Assembly (NCBI GenBank): GCA_009739215.1 | Contig: VSJF01000007.1 | Location: 682,001 to 746,000 of the forward strand | Direction of reading: 5' to 3' | DNA from: Floccularia luteovirens | Taxonomy: Eukaryota > Basidiomycota > Agaricomycetes > Agaricales > Squamanitaceae | Length of the DNA: 64,000 bases | Shown: positions 46,618 through 59,315 of the stretch, piece after piece | How the letters are laid out: every line of letters starts with the position of its first letter | How positions within the stretch are numbered: the stretch's first letter is position 1 | The notes under the pieces: model-generated | Databases searched by the model: none | Told to the model about the DNA's origin: nothing | What the model saw: the letters and a program-made list of their open reading frames with translations, nothing else | Program-made: the position numbers and the translations under genes

Positions 46618-47645
46618 TCATAAGAGTGCGGCACAGACAAGACCGAGTAATCCAGCAATTCCATATGCTTCGACAGAAGAGCGTTGTGCAGCTGAGGTTC
46701 TGACACTAGATGCACTAGCCTGTGCCGCAGAGGTAGTCCTCGCGGAGGATGCAGGAGACTGGTTGCTAGATGGCATTCTGAAAATCAGATAAATTATAAG
46801 TGGTCAAGTAGTCGTGCTTACGATGGCTTTGAAGTTCCAGTTGTGGTTGCCATTCCCGAAGTAACAGCCCCGGCACCAGGAGTCGAAGCGGGTGGGGCAT
46901 TTGATGTCGCGCCTGTAGATCCCCCTGAGCTCCCAGCAGAAGCAGACGAATTAAGACAGCTAGGCATATATTGATGATCAGTAAGCGGGGAAAGAGATCT
47001 ATGAATTGCTACACACCCAGAACTGGAGCCGGGCAGAATTGAAACTTTGTCGGAATAGGCCGTTGCTCCGGTATTGTCTTTCAATGCGAAGGTTCTAGAC
47101 CAAATAAATGTTCCGAGTTTGAAATATTAAATAATTTCGGAGACTTACATTGATGTACCAGAGGGCATGTCAACAACCCAGGTCATAGAATTCCCGTTTT
47201 GAGCGTCGAAAGTTTTGAGCTGTGACATAATAATCCAAAAAAGTAAGTCGATACTCCCGATATAGGAATTTTTATCCAAAAGAAAGAGAACGAAAAACAC
47301 ACCGGTTGGGCTGCAATTTGTCCACCTGTACTCGTCATTTAGTCAGTCAGATGCGAACCAGTCTAAGGAGATGCTGAAACCTCACCAGGAATGATGGTCA
47401 AGTAGTAAGGCGGTGTTCCATCCACCCAAGTCAATAAAGTTGGTTCTGTAAAGCCACGGTTAATAAAGAATTTGAGAGGATGACTACTCGGTGGGTCTCA
47501 CGGCATTGAACAACGTTCACGCTGGTCATACTGTCAAGAACGTTTTATACCAATCCATTTGAATCACTCACGGCGTGTTCATGGAAATCGCCCAGGTGGA
47601 TGGGACGATAGAAGCAACAGTTGCGGCTATGGCGAGGTACTTCAT
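46618..47645 (-). CDS. GPI-anchored Ser/Thr-rich cell-wall protein, KRE9/KNH-like
   Basis: Signal peptide MKYLAIAATVASIVPSTWA is followed by ISMNTP and then a beta-sandwich segment (PTLLTWVDGTPPYYLTIIPG, AAQPLKTFDAQNGNSMTWVV, SGTSITFALKDNTGATAYSD) of the Ser-Thr-rich GPI-anchored membrane family (Kre9/KNH-like). A low-complexity Ser/Thr/Ala stalk and a hydrophobic end (YGIAGLLGLVCAALL) make a GPI-attachment signal. It should sit on the cell surface, possibly affecting beta-1,6-glucan. About 200-230 residues across six exons or so; small-exon boundaries in 47160-47580 are approximate. Confidence 0.78.
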
Positions 47646-48034
47646 CGTGGTTACTTGTGATATTAAGTTTGTACTGAACTAGATAGAGTGTAGGTGATAG
47701 TAGAGGAAAGAAAGGTATCTGAGGTAAAGAACGAACCTTTGGAGACATAAATAGGGCGGCGGAATGTAAATCGCCAAGCCTCCAAATGTCAGTCGCTTTA
47801 AGGTCCGCCGGCGCTTTCGATCACTGTGAACTGTACAGAGAGCTGAGGTCAAATAGCGTTTTCCTGTGAAACGAGTTGCCCGCCATATAAATTTCAAGAA
47901 AAGTGCTGATAGTATCAAGAACCACGTTGAGTCTGAGATCTGAGCACCGAGCCCCTCTGTTGTATGACCAAATTCCTATGACATTTTGATAGTAAAAATC
48001 CGTACAAATGTAGATGACGTAAATGATACATTGA

Positions 48035-51000
48035 TTAAAGTCCGATCCAACTGCTGCGCCCCCCAGGATTATGTAGACTAGTATGCCCAATCTTCACTAA
48101 TTCACGCCCTGGATCCATCTCTCCCTCTGGCTGCGTCGGGGAATTGTCTGAGAATGTGTCGAACTCCGAACTCGGGCTTGGTGCACCTACAGAGCCGAAA
48201 GCAGATGCAGATGAGGAACTTCCAAAGGGGGACAGTCCGGGTGCGGAGTCTTCGCTCATCGAAGTTGGGAATACGTTCATGACGGGGATGTCCAGAAAAG
48301 ACTCTGCATGCCATTCGTACCACACTTGCCGCTCGTTCGTCAGCCGCCAAATCGACACTTGTAACTCTGAATTACTTGGAAGATAAAGTGGTTCCTGAAA
48401 CATTTATTAATAACCCCAGTGTATTACTCTACCTGCGAACATACAAACCTTGAATGGAAAGAATAAAGGAAACCAGCTCAACATGTCTTTTGATATGTGA
48501 TCCTTGCGATGAGGGTGAATGCTGAGTCCGACATGCTTATACAGCACCTATCAGGGAATATATTAAACTCAACGATCTGTGTGCTTTTCTGGAAGAACAC
48601 ACCGCCTCAAAATATCCCGCTAGTCCACTAAACATTGTAGATGATCGTTACACTGGAATATATGCTGAAAATGTTGTATCCCTTACTGAAGGATACCTGC
48701 ATGAGGTATATAAAATCGTAATTTCGCCGAACGGGCGTTATGACTGTTTGTTAGCGGCAGACCTATTACGGATATCAGTAACGAAAACCTAAAGAGAATT
48801 ACACAACTTACCTCGAGCGTCGAGCACAGGATCTTTCCTCGGATGTTCAAATTCCCAACACTCCTGGATCTGAGAGCCACACCGCCCATTCAGTTTCTCA
48901 TTAGTGGCGCTAAGGATATTGACCGCCTGGAACATAACCACATATGGAGTTTCCAAGCTCTTGTCCAGCTTGCTTGCACGGGCCTCATTGTATAATTTTG
49001 ATGAAGACAACGGCGCCAAGTGTGCTGTGTATGATGAAGGTATGGATATACCACCAGCTTATTGTTCGAATACAGTGATATAGAATAAATGGGAATAAGA
49101 CGGCAAACAATATGTGTGGACAGGTGCATACCTCCCAGGAACCGGACGGCACCATCGAGGCACTCAGGGCTAAGTTCATTATCCCCGAAAGACCCCAACA
49201 ACTCACTTACGAGTATATCGACTTTCTCGGGCAACACAACAGTACGCATATCTCCGAAGATAAGCTCAACTTTTGGACCCCATTCGTTTTGTTTTCTTTG
49301 CTGCAAACTGGGCTCAGATTAGATTGATTACAAGATGAGTTGATTATTGAAGAAGACTGACGTGACGTATGCATTCGGGTTCTTTTCGACAGCATATACG
49401 AACCCGACGCGGCGAGAGCGTTCAATGGCTTGTAAACAACGGGCGATTAATGGCCCGCGGCCTGCACCTGCGACACATAGAATTCTGAAGAGATTTCTAA
49501 ACAAAGAACTAGGCTATTTTTTCTGAAGACATACATCTTTTCCTGCTCCCGCCAGTCGAGCAAGGCCCTATAAACAGCCTATATAGTTGTGATGAGGGTC
49601 CCGGGATATATATTTAAAACGGAGCTCACCTCCTCATATTGAGTGTACTTGACCGGGTCTTGTTCAAAAGTCTGATAAGTCACACTTTGCAGATTATCCA
49701 TCAATGGCTTAAATATCTTTGGTATCAAGCAATAATAACGATTTGACGGAAATCTCAAACCTGTAATGGTGCTTGTAGATAATCCTGGTATCCTTGGGCA
49801 AAGTTCTCCACAGTTCCAGGACGGGAAGCTGCCTGAACCGCGGGGCTTGTCTTCTCTAGATGCCGGATGTATTGTGAATAAGCCGGTTCACCCCCTCTAC
49901 TGTGTTTATTGGTTGCGACGTCTGCCAGGATTATAGTAGGTCTGTGCTAAGAGGGTTACGCATGTTAATACAAGTCTCTAGGAAAAACTAGGATGAGGGA
50001 ACGTACAATCATACTATCTCGAATGAAGTTTTGGGTAGGCTTTGGAAGTACGGGGTAACCTTTCATGTTCGCAATGAAGGTGGATGATGGGAGGAAGATG
50101 TTCCGCACGCTCTCTGCTGCCCATTTGCTCAAAACCCCAAGTGTAGATGGAAGTACTGGTGATAGATCTAGCGCTGTTTAAAGGGTGGAGAAATGAGAAA
50201 AGGAAGAGCCAGATATGGTAGCAAAAAGAAACATTAAAATCAGGAGAGACGTACGCACTGAGGGTCAGTCGCGGGTTATAATCACACACCGAACGTATAA
50301 GATCCCACATCTCCCAAGTCGCATTCAACGCGCCTTGGCTATTCACTCGTGAATTCTCAGTCTGAGTCAAAACCAATGACGCAGCGGTGACCAACAAATT
50401 AGGCGCGGACAGGTTTGTACTTTGCTTAGTATCCAGCTGAGGTGGGGGTATACTGGGAGTGAAAGAACCAGGGTCGTACACTGGAAGGCGCACGGATAGG
50501 TAAATATATGGACTGTTTTTGAGACATGCATTGACAATGCGAGCATATGAAGCTACGTATGCTCGATTACGGGGAGCTGGGAGTACAGCGGATTGGATAT
50601 TGAGGTATGAAGCGTAGGCAAGTTCTTGTTGGAGGGCCTTCAAGGAGAGATAAGATGAGACAGTTATAGTGAAATTGTGGGGAGTAAAGAACTGACGATT
50701 TCAGCATCGTGTCTGACCCAATCATCTTCGGCATCAAGTTCGAGCCAATCCGAAATCATAGCCGTAATCCCTTCTGCTTCATCTGTCAATAAGAATAACG
50801 TCCACCATCAGTACAATTAATAATTAGCTTTAATTGCTCAAGTATGCGCTCACCCAAACGCGTAATAGTGACTTCATCGGGAAGAAAACACGGACGAGAA
50901 CGCCATGCCTCCGCTTCTGCCTCCTTTTCGCGTTTTCTACCCTTCTCCTTCTCATGCACGCTCCAACGTTGGTCCATATTCACACTTTTTCTTTGTGATT

Positions 51001-51328
51001 GCTCTACATCCACCTTATCTCCTTCACCACCTCCAACAAGACACATATCTACCCATCGGCGGCGCCATGATGCTGTAGTAAGTGGCAAGAACACAGCTGC
51101 GTACCCTTTGGTGCGCGCATCTGCGACCAGTCGGATTACAGGCGTTTCTGTTAAAGGTGGTGAGTGTAGATTCGTGTTTTGCTTCAAAGCAGTGGGATGT
51201 GAGCGGGACGATGATAAAGTCGGTAGTGGAGATGGTGCAAATGACGGATGTGGTACCGATGTTGATGCGATGTCGTCAAGTGTCAAGAAAGTGGCGATTG
51301 TTGCACTTGATTCCCATGTTGGTTCCAT
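48035..51328 (-). CDS. PRMT5: Protein arginine methyltransferase 5 (Skb1/Hsl7 type)
   Basis: PRMT5 makes symmetric dimethylarginine on Sm proteins and histones. The ATG at 51328 (MEPTWESSATIATFL) starts the TIM-barrel domain (to about residue 320). The methyltransferase core has TYQTFEQDPVKYTQYEEAVY with the Phe that fixes product symmetry, CVAGAGRGPLIARCLQ (SAM loop), VYAVEKNPNAYVT, and the double-E loop SELLGSFGDNELSPECLDGA. The beta-barrel domain contains HLAPLSSSKLYNEA, RFYIPHAGVLHG-like exons, LSWFPLFFPFKEPLYLP and the terminal NPGGRSSWIGL, matching the human end. About 850 residues; it has a Ser-rich insert near the C-terminus (GLSPFGSSSSASAFGSVGAP). The open frame runs to 51361 only from TTG. 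Frames agree at every junction I traced. Confidence 0.9.
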
Positions 51329-52586
51329 CCTTTGTTGGTCAGATCTAAATTTTTTCTTCAATATGCAAGTTTGTCTAATAAACTCTTCCTTCAGAAGTGA
51401 GACACCGAGAAATACTTGAAAGGATCCTACCAGAAATTTTATTTTCAGAATTTTCAGAATACAGGATACAAAGTCTTTGAATTGTACTGAGGTTGGTTGT
51501 TGCTTTAGACTTTTTGGATTTCTAGCTCACGTGAGAAGTCTGTCATCGCATGTCATTCAAAAGACAGCTCTTGGATCTGCTGCCGCCATCATACAAATCA
51601 ATGCTGTCGGAACCAAAAAAAAATGAATTACAATTTTGATAGAACACATTACTACTGTACTATAAATCAAATGTTTTATCAACATCCTCCTAGCTAATTG
51701 TTCACCGTTTACACGCCCGAGGATCCCGCGTTATGATCATTGCGGTGATTGATGGATAAAAATTAATTCATTAATTGTCAAATTGGGTTTTATTGCGTGC
51801 TTCGGAGAAACCTCTCAGTTATGCTCGCATTCTCCTTATCAAACTTTTGTTCATCATCACAACTTTGCAGGATCCAGCTGATTGTTTTCTTTTGGACCTT
51901 TTTTCCAAGGAAAGCCGTATGAAACTCCCCCAAAACATGATAATCTATCAATTGCTGGGACGCCACTTCACATGGAACTTTCTAACCGCATAACTTTCAC
52001 TAAAGCCGTGAGTTTTCTATTGGTCCCGATAGACCCCCTCCATTCTTTCATCAGATACGCTTCTAAGACCGCTAAGGAGCGTACCACGCGTTTCATTGAT
52101 GTATATTGAATCCTATGCTCCTGAGCACAGGTTGTTGTAACAATGCTCACATAACCCTAATGTTAAACAAAAATAACGCGAGCGGAGCGCTAAGCTACAG
52201 TCGGATGGTCACAGATCGTATATGGTATGCTCAGCGCTCACTATAATAACGGAGAGTTGGATCTACCGTGGTCAGACCACCCAATCTCCATGCTATCAAA
52301 TTATAACCCACCTTAACTACACAGAGGTCTGGTAGCAACATACAGAGCATATGTAGTGTTTCCTCTGAGCAATTTAGCGTAGTTTGCCTCTATATATGGT
52401 TTCTCACAGGTCTACGAATCATTATTGATGCCACGATGGCAGCACCCTGATCGAGTGTGATCACGATCAACGACCCTTCTGATCATGATCACGTTCAGAA
52501 TCCAGATCGAATTAGAATTGTCGGGTTTATGTTCGAGGGAGACGTCAAAGTAATGAACATTAATCTACACACATTCAGTCTATAAT
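51329..52586. other. Intergenic region upstream of PRMT5
   Basis: About 1.26 kb. The part near 51330 should be the PRMT5 promoter, the part near 52580 the 3' flank of the ankyrin gene. Palindromic GATCATGATCACG-like words cluster at 52450-52500. No coding segment that I can support. Confidence 0.4.
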
Positions 52587-53538
52587 CTACTCTCCACTGT
52601 CGTCTGTCCGGGATCGTTTCGTTGGCTCACCATCATTTCTTCCATCGCCGTCCCTATGGCTTCTTCTTCCTAAACCTTCCTCTCGTCCTCCATTCTCACT
52701 CTCCAATGCCATCCCATAGCCAGTCAGAACGCCGCCGAATACAGTGTTCCCTACGACGCGCCGAATTTCCTCATCTGGATCTCGACCTTCTGCTTCTGCG
52801 CGCTCGAGAATGTCCTGGATGGTTGTGAGTAGGTCATTAGTGAGTGCTTCCGACGCGGTGTTTTGGGCGTGTTCAGAGGGGTTTGATTGGATGGCTTCAG
52901 CTGTGGGATGGGATTGGGGTGTGGGAGATAGAGTGGAGTGGGTTTGTAGATATGCAGCGACAGTAGGAAATTCTTCCGATAGGTGTTCGATGGGCTGGGA
53001 GTGGAATTTGTACATTAGGCAAGGTGATTGATGAAAAGAAAGACTCACGGATATACCATCGTTATTGGTACGGTCAACTTGAGCGCCATGTTCGACAAGC
53101 CAGCGTGCAGTTTCTATGTTCTCAACAGTATAGAGAGGAGTGTCGCCATCACTGTCTGTAATGTTGACATCGCCACCTGGAAGAGAATGAGATACGGGAA
53201 GATGAGGAGATAGTGGGGGATACCCTGTGAGACGAGGTAATCAAGAATTTCTATTCTGCCATAAGAAGCAGCTGCATGCCTGTATGGTGTGAGGAAAGGA
53301 AAGATCTGATAAGGAGAGGCGTACATGGGGGTGTAGGTGTTGTGGTCGGGAATGTTTGGGGAGAGGGCTGAATGGGGAATGAGATAATCGATATTGCGAG
53401 TAAAATCCGGTACATACATTGCTGTTGAATGAGGGACTATCCATGAAGGGTGAGAAGGGGAAGAGAAGGAGAGAGAGGAAGAGCAGATACTTGAACACGG
53501 TTTAGATTGCCATCAGCAGCTGCTACCCAGATGTTCAT
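52587..53538 (-). CDS. Ankyrin-repeat protein
   Basis: From the ATG at 53538 the protein begins MNIWVAAADGNLNRVQ, continues with NIPDHNTYTPM then HAAASYGRIEILDYLVSQGG, DVNITDSDGDTPLYTVENIE and TARWLVEHGAQVDRTNNDG, three to four ankyrin repeats for protein binding. A C-terminal segment (ALTNDLLTTIQDILERAEAE, EIRRVVGNTVFGGVLTGYGM) and a charged tail ending RSRTDDSGE follow. About 230-250 residues in my model, in six or so exons. It matches a small conserved fungal ankyrin family with no function I can name. It is divergent from the PAS-GATA gene at only 120 bases. Confidence 0.75.
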
Positions 53539-53658
53539 GTTCAGAGGTGAAAGAGTGAGAGAGTAAACTGAGATAAACAAGGACTGTCTCAGATCTCCCA
53601 TTGATCGAGACAGCTCCGAGAGTGCATCCGTTGTCGTTGTCCACCTTCCACCTTCATC
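53539..53658. promoter_or_regulatory. Very short divergent promoter, ankyrin protein and PAS-GATA factor
   Basis: 120 bases between two start codons on opposite strands. The two genes almost certainly share cis elements or have overlapping 5' UTRs. No individual site identified. Confidence 0.5.
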
Positions 53659-56256
53659 ATGTCCATGTCCTATTCTTCTCGTTCTTCTTCCTTCTCTGCT
53701 CCAAACGATCAACGCATGCCAAAAGTCGGTCAGATTCGCTGTTGTGAGTCAATACTCTTCCTCTCCCCACCCTCTCTTCTCACTTTCTCCCCCTAGACTG
53801 GTCCTTACTCTCTTCTGACCTTCAATTCGTATATCTCGACCCCGTTCTCACTCATCACCTGGGCGAACAAGCTTATGTTCTCGTCGGTCAGTCTCTGCTC
53901 CGTTTCGTTCATCCCGACGAACAGGCTTCCGCTCGTCAGGATCTCGGAGGTGTTCTCGACAGTAAAACTCTCCATGGCTCTGTCACTAGGTTTTTATCTC
54001 TCACACATTCTTCATTTATTTTCCTTCTTAACTCGCTCTATCTAGAGTCCGCTTTTCTCGTCTATCTAAGGTTCGTCGTGACCTCGGATATGAGGGACCT
54101 CCCCACCCCTGGGCAGAGGCTGAAAAAATAGCTATTGATGCAAATTATATGGCTGTCGAGATTGTTATAAACTGGGCTGCAGAAGACCTTGTTCTGTGTT
54201 TTATTCATGCAACAGCCGACCTTCACCCCGGCGATAATGACGAGCTGAATAAGACAGAATGGACAAACTGGTGCGGAACACCTATTATGGAAAAACAGCA
54301 CATCGAACAACTTTTCAAACGCCTTATGATATGCATACCACGTCCTGCCGTCATCTCGCGCGTCTTTCAGATCTTGGCAAATAAACCTGGCCGTCCTCTT
54401 TTGATGAGTTGGCCACCAGATCAACCTGGTGAAGGTCCAACGGGTATGGATTTTGCCAGACTCGTGGAAAACGTCCAAATTGGAACCGGTTTGCCCAATG
54501 GGAACGATGCCAAAACGAGTTGTACACGCAGATACAGAGCATCCCAGGTCATGCCTTCAGACTTCAGGCCCGACGAGAGCGAGGTTGAAAGCATCTTCAT
54601 ACCTCATGGTAAGCAACACCCCCTACCCATCCTTTTTGCCCATGGCCCACACAAACTGACGCATACTTGTACCACACCACAGGGTCAATAATTTTTGCCT
54701 GCCACAAGGTCACTTCATCCCCGCGAAGCACGTCAAATTCCGGTGCAAACATGCTGCAGCCAGGGTATAATCCATCGAATTACAACATGCAACAACAAAA
54801 TCCGCCTTCATATTACGAACAACAACAAGGGTCTTATGCGCTTCCCCCTTTGTCTGCTCCAAACGCTTACAACAATAACAGCAATTACATGTCTCAACCA
54901 CAACCACAATCCGTCGAATCAGCCTACTCCTCTGCACGCTGGCCACAAGGCGTCGAACAATCGACCGCATACAGCAACCAATGGGGCCCTCCCAGTCCTG
55001 CTCAATCGGCAACCTCTCTTCCTGCAAGCGTATCTAGCTTACGTTCTGTTTACCCCCCTCAACAGCAACCCCAGTCCAATAACCAACAATGGCAGGGTGG
55101 CCCCTCTTCATCGTATATCGAAACGCCGAATACATCTCAGACCGGCTATAACCGCTCAATTTCACCCAACTACTCTCCAACTCCTAGAGAGGGGGCTACT
55201 GGATCACCAACCACAGACGTTGTTCCGCCACCGAGACGCCGTGTTAGCCCTGGTTCCACTCGGGACCAGTACACACCTGGCGGGCGCAATGGTGGTAATC
55301 GACCCACGGGTGTCTTGAAATGCTCCAGCTGCAAGGCAACACAGAGTCCTGAGTGGCGAAAAGGACCTAGTGGCAAAAAAGAACTTTGTAATGCGTAAGT
55401 GTCTTATCTGGTAAAATATTTGTAAAAAAAGAGAAAAGAAGTCTGACCTCGTGTTGATAGATGTGGGCTGCGTTACGCCCGCTCGCGCGCTAAAAAAGAA
55501 GGTAACACCCAAGCCCAACGGCGCCGCAAGGACAAGTTGATTAAACGAGATTCTGCGACCCCACCGATTGCAAGTTCGGTAGGACCTTCATATGCCACCA
55601 TGCGGCGGAATTATGGGGAAAGCTCATTCTCATCGGCCGGGTCCGCGTCGGGCAGTGACATCTACCCGCATTCGGGCCAACACGTGCTCAACGATATGAC
55701 ACCTTCACCATCACCACCTGCGTCGAGCATGAACTTTGTCCATTATGCACCAGCAGGGGATGCACGTCAAACGTTCAATGCTACAGGAGGCTTTTATTCT
55801 GTACCTTCCCCGCTGAGTTCCAACCCACCGGTTGTCAATCCGCATACGTCACAGCGAGAACAACAAGCTCAGCAGCAGCAACAACAACATCACATAAATC
55901 AGCTTCCTCCCTTGATGCCTTATACAGAACGGCCATCTGCATATCCCGACCGCACAGCAACCTATCAAGATCGTGCATCAACATATATGGATCGCTCACA
56001 AAGCGAGCGTTCAGCGCCTCCGTATCCCGAACGTGCTTCGACATATACAGATCGTATGTCAGGCTATTCATCAGATCGTGTATCGCCGATGTTACCTTCT
56101 GCTTCTTCTCTCGTGCAGTCCCCTTTGAATTCAACTTTGCCGCCGGCATCATTTGAACGAGATCGTGGTCGGGAAAGGGATATGAGAGAGTTACCGCCGA
56201 CGCCACTGTCAGCAGAACCGCGCCATGCGAGACGGTCAATTTTGACGCACCAATAA
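53659..56256 (+). CDS. PAS-domain GATA-type transcription factor (WC-2-like)
   Basis: An N-terminal PAS domain (YWSLLSSDLQFVYLDPVLTH, LVGQSLLRFVHPDEQASARQ, FSRLSKVRRDLGYEG, SIIFACHKV) is followed by a Gln/Asn-rich linker. It then has one GATA zinc finger of the C-x2-C-x18-C-x2-C type: CSSCKATQSPEWRKGPSGKK with LCNACGLRYARSRAK spliced on. The 18-residue loop is the form found in WC-2 and relatives. WC-2 partners WC-1 in light responses, but here the factor has a long Ser/Pro/Gln tail after the finger (about 250 residues), unlike Neurospora WC-2. I therefore call it WC-2-like without asserting a photoresponse role. The start ATG at 53659 gives MSMSYSSRSSSFSAP. About 740 residues; the frame is intact. 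Repetitive tail motifs of the type Y-x-D-R-(A/T)-(S/T)-x-Y recur (YPDRTATYQDRASTYMDRSQ). Confidence 0.8.
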
Positions 56257-57753
56257 AATGGCAATGACTGTCAAGACCTAGATGTGGTCAGTTACAAGAA
56301 TAGTGATAATGACATACTTCCGTTATGACATGACCAATGACCTCAATTTGGCTGCTGCATACCTTCTGGACTTTTCCTGCGCATACTCGCACACATACAG
56401 GCAGCAAACCAACGATAGAGCGTTTTGTCCCTCTCAACCACGCTTTCCTTTACACAACAATATTCTATTATCAGCCACCTACACAATTGTTTTTCAACTC
56501 CTACCCTTATGACTCTGGTTGAATTTTTTTCTGGGCTCCGTTCATTCTGGTCCATGGACTTTCAGCGTGTATGTGGACGTTGTTGCATTTGATTATAATT
56601 GCTCCAAAGAAAATAGGAGCAGCCAATGCCACCCGCCTTTTGTTATTAAAACATCACACATTTGGTGTGCGGTGGAAATGGTGCAGAATACCGTCCATGA
56701 TTGGGTTGCCGAGAAGAGAAAGCTTGGACAATGTGCCGCCCCCCTTTCGTACCCTATACAGTGTAATATGTTCTATGACTCCCGCCCCCCTTTTTTTCTC
56801 CTATTTCTGTGTCCGTGTTCCTTTTATGTGTTCGTCAGTACCAGTATTGTAGGCCTTTTCATTTTAAGTATGTCACTACTCAGTCTATTGTTACGGGTGT
56901 CATGCCTCGTTTTGACTGGTATAATAATGATATTGGGACCCTTTTCGAGTCTGTTTATTTAGGCCCTTTCATACAAGTTGCGTATGTATATAATTGATAC
57001 GTACATTTCATTAATTAAGACGCAGAAGCAGCATGTTTCGATTTATCTCTTTACAATCTGGATTATATGATCGAAGTGATCGTATGCAGTTAAAGTATTT
57101 ATTTGAATACTGATCACTTAACGAAAGGATTAACGTACTTGTCTGCGATGGATCATCTGGTTCTGGTATCTTCATATGAAAAATCTATAGGTTTATGTTA
57201 CATTGCTTTCGATCATGATCGCAGGTAAATTGTCTATGCAAAATAGCATCCGGGGAATGGCATTTTCTCCCAGGGTATCAACCTGTTCCTCTGGTGTGGG
57301 AAACAGGTACATATATGCATTGAGTGCCAAGTGTTTTCGATGTTATGGCCTGATGCTGATAGCGACAATTCATACGAATTCTATACAGTAGTGATAAGAA
57401 AATAGAACTGACTGTACTCAAGATAATTAGCCGACTTTTAAGCTCAAGACCTGTTGCCCTAGCAAACGAAAATTATTTTAGATAAGCTTAAAGAAAAATA
57501 ATGATGTCACCGATAAAGGAAATGTTTCAAAAAAAAAAACAAAAGAAAACTTGGAGTCACTAACACAGCTTAACAACTGTGAGCGCTCAGCCTATCTCTT
57601 TCCGTCGTGAGTTTTTCTGTCCTAAGGGTGCACATATGAGTAGATGTATCCTAATAGACAAGGCAGAACTGAATCAGGAAGTTGTACTTGCGTTGTCAAC
57701 CGCAACCACTATAGTGTCACCAAACAAGAAACACAGCTGAAGCACAGAGTATT
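56257..57753. other. Intergenic region
   Basis: About 1.5 kb between two plus-strand genes, AT-rich in its second half. One 147-codon frame (56519-56962) and several shorter ones are hydrophobic, low in conserved features and start outside any promoter-like context; I see no real gene. Probable 3' UTR of the PAS-GATA gene and promoter of SDS22. Confidence 0.4.
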
Positions 57754-59315
57754 ATGGAACACAACCAAACTAACGCAGTGGCTCAACATAACGCCCAGTC
57801 CCAAGTCGCCAGTGAAAGTAAGGTGGTGGCCCAAACCAATGGCCATACCGACGGGTCACAAGAGCAACAGTATGTAATACCACATCGTCGTTTCTTTTGG
57901 TTCATTGTTGACCTCATCCACAGGTCTAAACTCACTGCAAGAGTTGTACTACCTACTAATGGAGATGTAGATACCGATGAGGAAGGTCTGGACGATGGAC
58001 AAGCGGAGGACGAGGGTGAGGATGGAGACTTCCTTTCAGCATTTCCTGATGATACTGAAGTAAGTGGATTATCTAAGAACAAAATATTTTCTGACCCTAC
58101 TTGAACTACAGGAGCTTGAGCTGGTACACTTCCCGTATAGGATCCTTGGCGGGACTACGCCTGTCAAGGTTTGCAGACCACCTGAAGAAACTCTGTTTGC
58201 GGCAAAACTTCATCTCACACCTCGATCCGGAGGTGTTTCATCAATTGACCAAGCTCGAAGAGCTGGATTTTTATGATAATAAGATCAAGATCCTCGGGAA
58301 TGCATTAGAGAAGCTGTCTAATCTATCGTAGGTCCTCACTTCATTTTTTCATTCTCTATTTCTGAGTGACATATAGGGTTTTGGATCTATCATTCAACCT
58401 CTTACGTGCCGTACCAGATCAGTTGGATTTGTTAACGGCTCTACAGACTGTTTATTTTGTGCAGAACAAGATCACGAAAATTACGGGTTTAGCTAACGTA
58501 GTCTCTCTGCGCAGCTTAGAATTGGGTGGTAACAAGATAAGAGTACGTTTCTAATACGTTTCTACGATGCGATCCGTTTCGATTGAATTGTGCTTTGAAA
58601 GAAAATTGAAGGACTGGATACCCTCGTCAATCTAGAAGAACTGTGGCTTGGGAAAAACAAGATAACACGGATTGAGGTTTGTTTCAATGTTGTTCTTGTT
58701 TTCTCTCTTGATATTAACTATTTTAAAGAACCTTGGAAACCTAACGAAGCTCAAAATCCTGTCTTTGCAATCAAATCGTATCACAACGTTAGAAGGTCTT
58801 GAAGAACTGAGGGAACTCGACCAACTATATCTTAGCCATAATGGAGTCAAACGATTGGAAGGTCTTGAAAACAACGTAATCCCGTTCTAATTCCTGAATA
58901 TTCCATGATTTGAATTGATGATATATATATATAGGTGAAGCTCAGTACGCTTGATGTTGGAAACAACTTTGTCCCCGCAATCGAGAATATAAGCCATCTA
59001 AAATGTCTAGAAGAGCTTTGGGTATGTGTACATATGAGATTATCTGTGATGTTATCTAATGCCTTTATAAGATGAACGGGAATCAAATACCAGATCTGCA
59101 AGCGCTAGATACGGAGCTACGTCAGATCGAGTCTCTCGAGACCATTTATCTAGAAGGCAACCCATGCCAGACTGCAGATATGGTGGGATACAGGAGGAAG
59201 GTTAAACTTGCTTTACCTCAATTGAAGCAGATTGACGCAACGTATGTGATCCGACTTTCCCTTCCCTGAATTCTACATGTTCATGCATAATTGCTTTTTC
59301 AGTTATGTTAAATAG
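57754..59315 (+). CDS. SDS22: SDS22, leucine-rich-repeat regulator of protein phosphatase 1
   Basis: SDS22 binds PP1 in the nucleus and cytosol and helps its maturation and mitotic function. An acidic head (DTDEEGLDDGQAEDEGEDGD) precedes about eleven SDS22-type repeats: LKKLCLRQNFISHL, LEELDFYDNKIKIL, LDLSFNLLRAVP, QTVYFVQNKITKI, SLELGGNKI, LEELWLGKNKITRI, LKILSLQSNRITTL, LDQLYLSHNGVKRL, LDVGNNFVPAI, LEELWMNGNQIPDL. The cap motif LETIYLEGNP then precedes LKQIDATYVK. The last exon ends at 59315 after a short intron. One-base slip at CCC (58132-58134): the conserved LELVHF-RIGSLAGLRL needs CACTTCCGTATA where CACTTCCCGTATA is present. SDS22 is essential in yeasts, so an assembly error is likely. 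Confidence 0.88.

Noticed and set aside
50844..51419. 191-codon plus-strand open frame
   Set aside because: It is antisense to the first PRMT5 exon, whose minus-strand translation is clearly the conserved N-terminal region; the plus frame is low complexity.
52450..52500. Cluster of GATC-containing palindromes as an operator or origin
   Set aside because: Short words, irregular spacing, no link to a gene start; may be chance in AT-rich DNA.
56519..56962. 147-codon hydrophobic plus-strand frame
   Set aside because: No domain or splice context, T-rich DNA; hydrophobicity follows from base composition.
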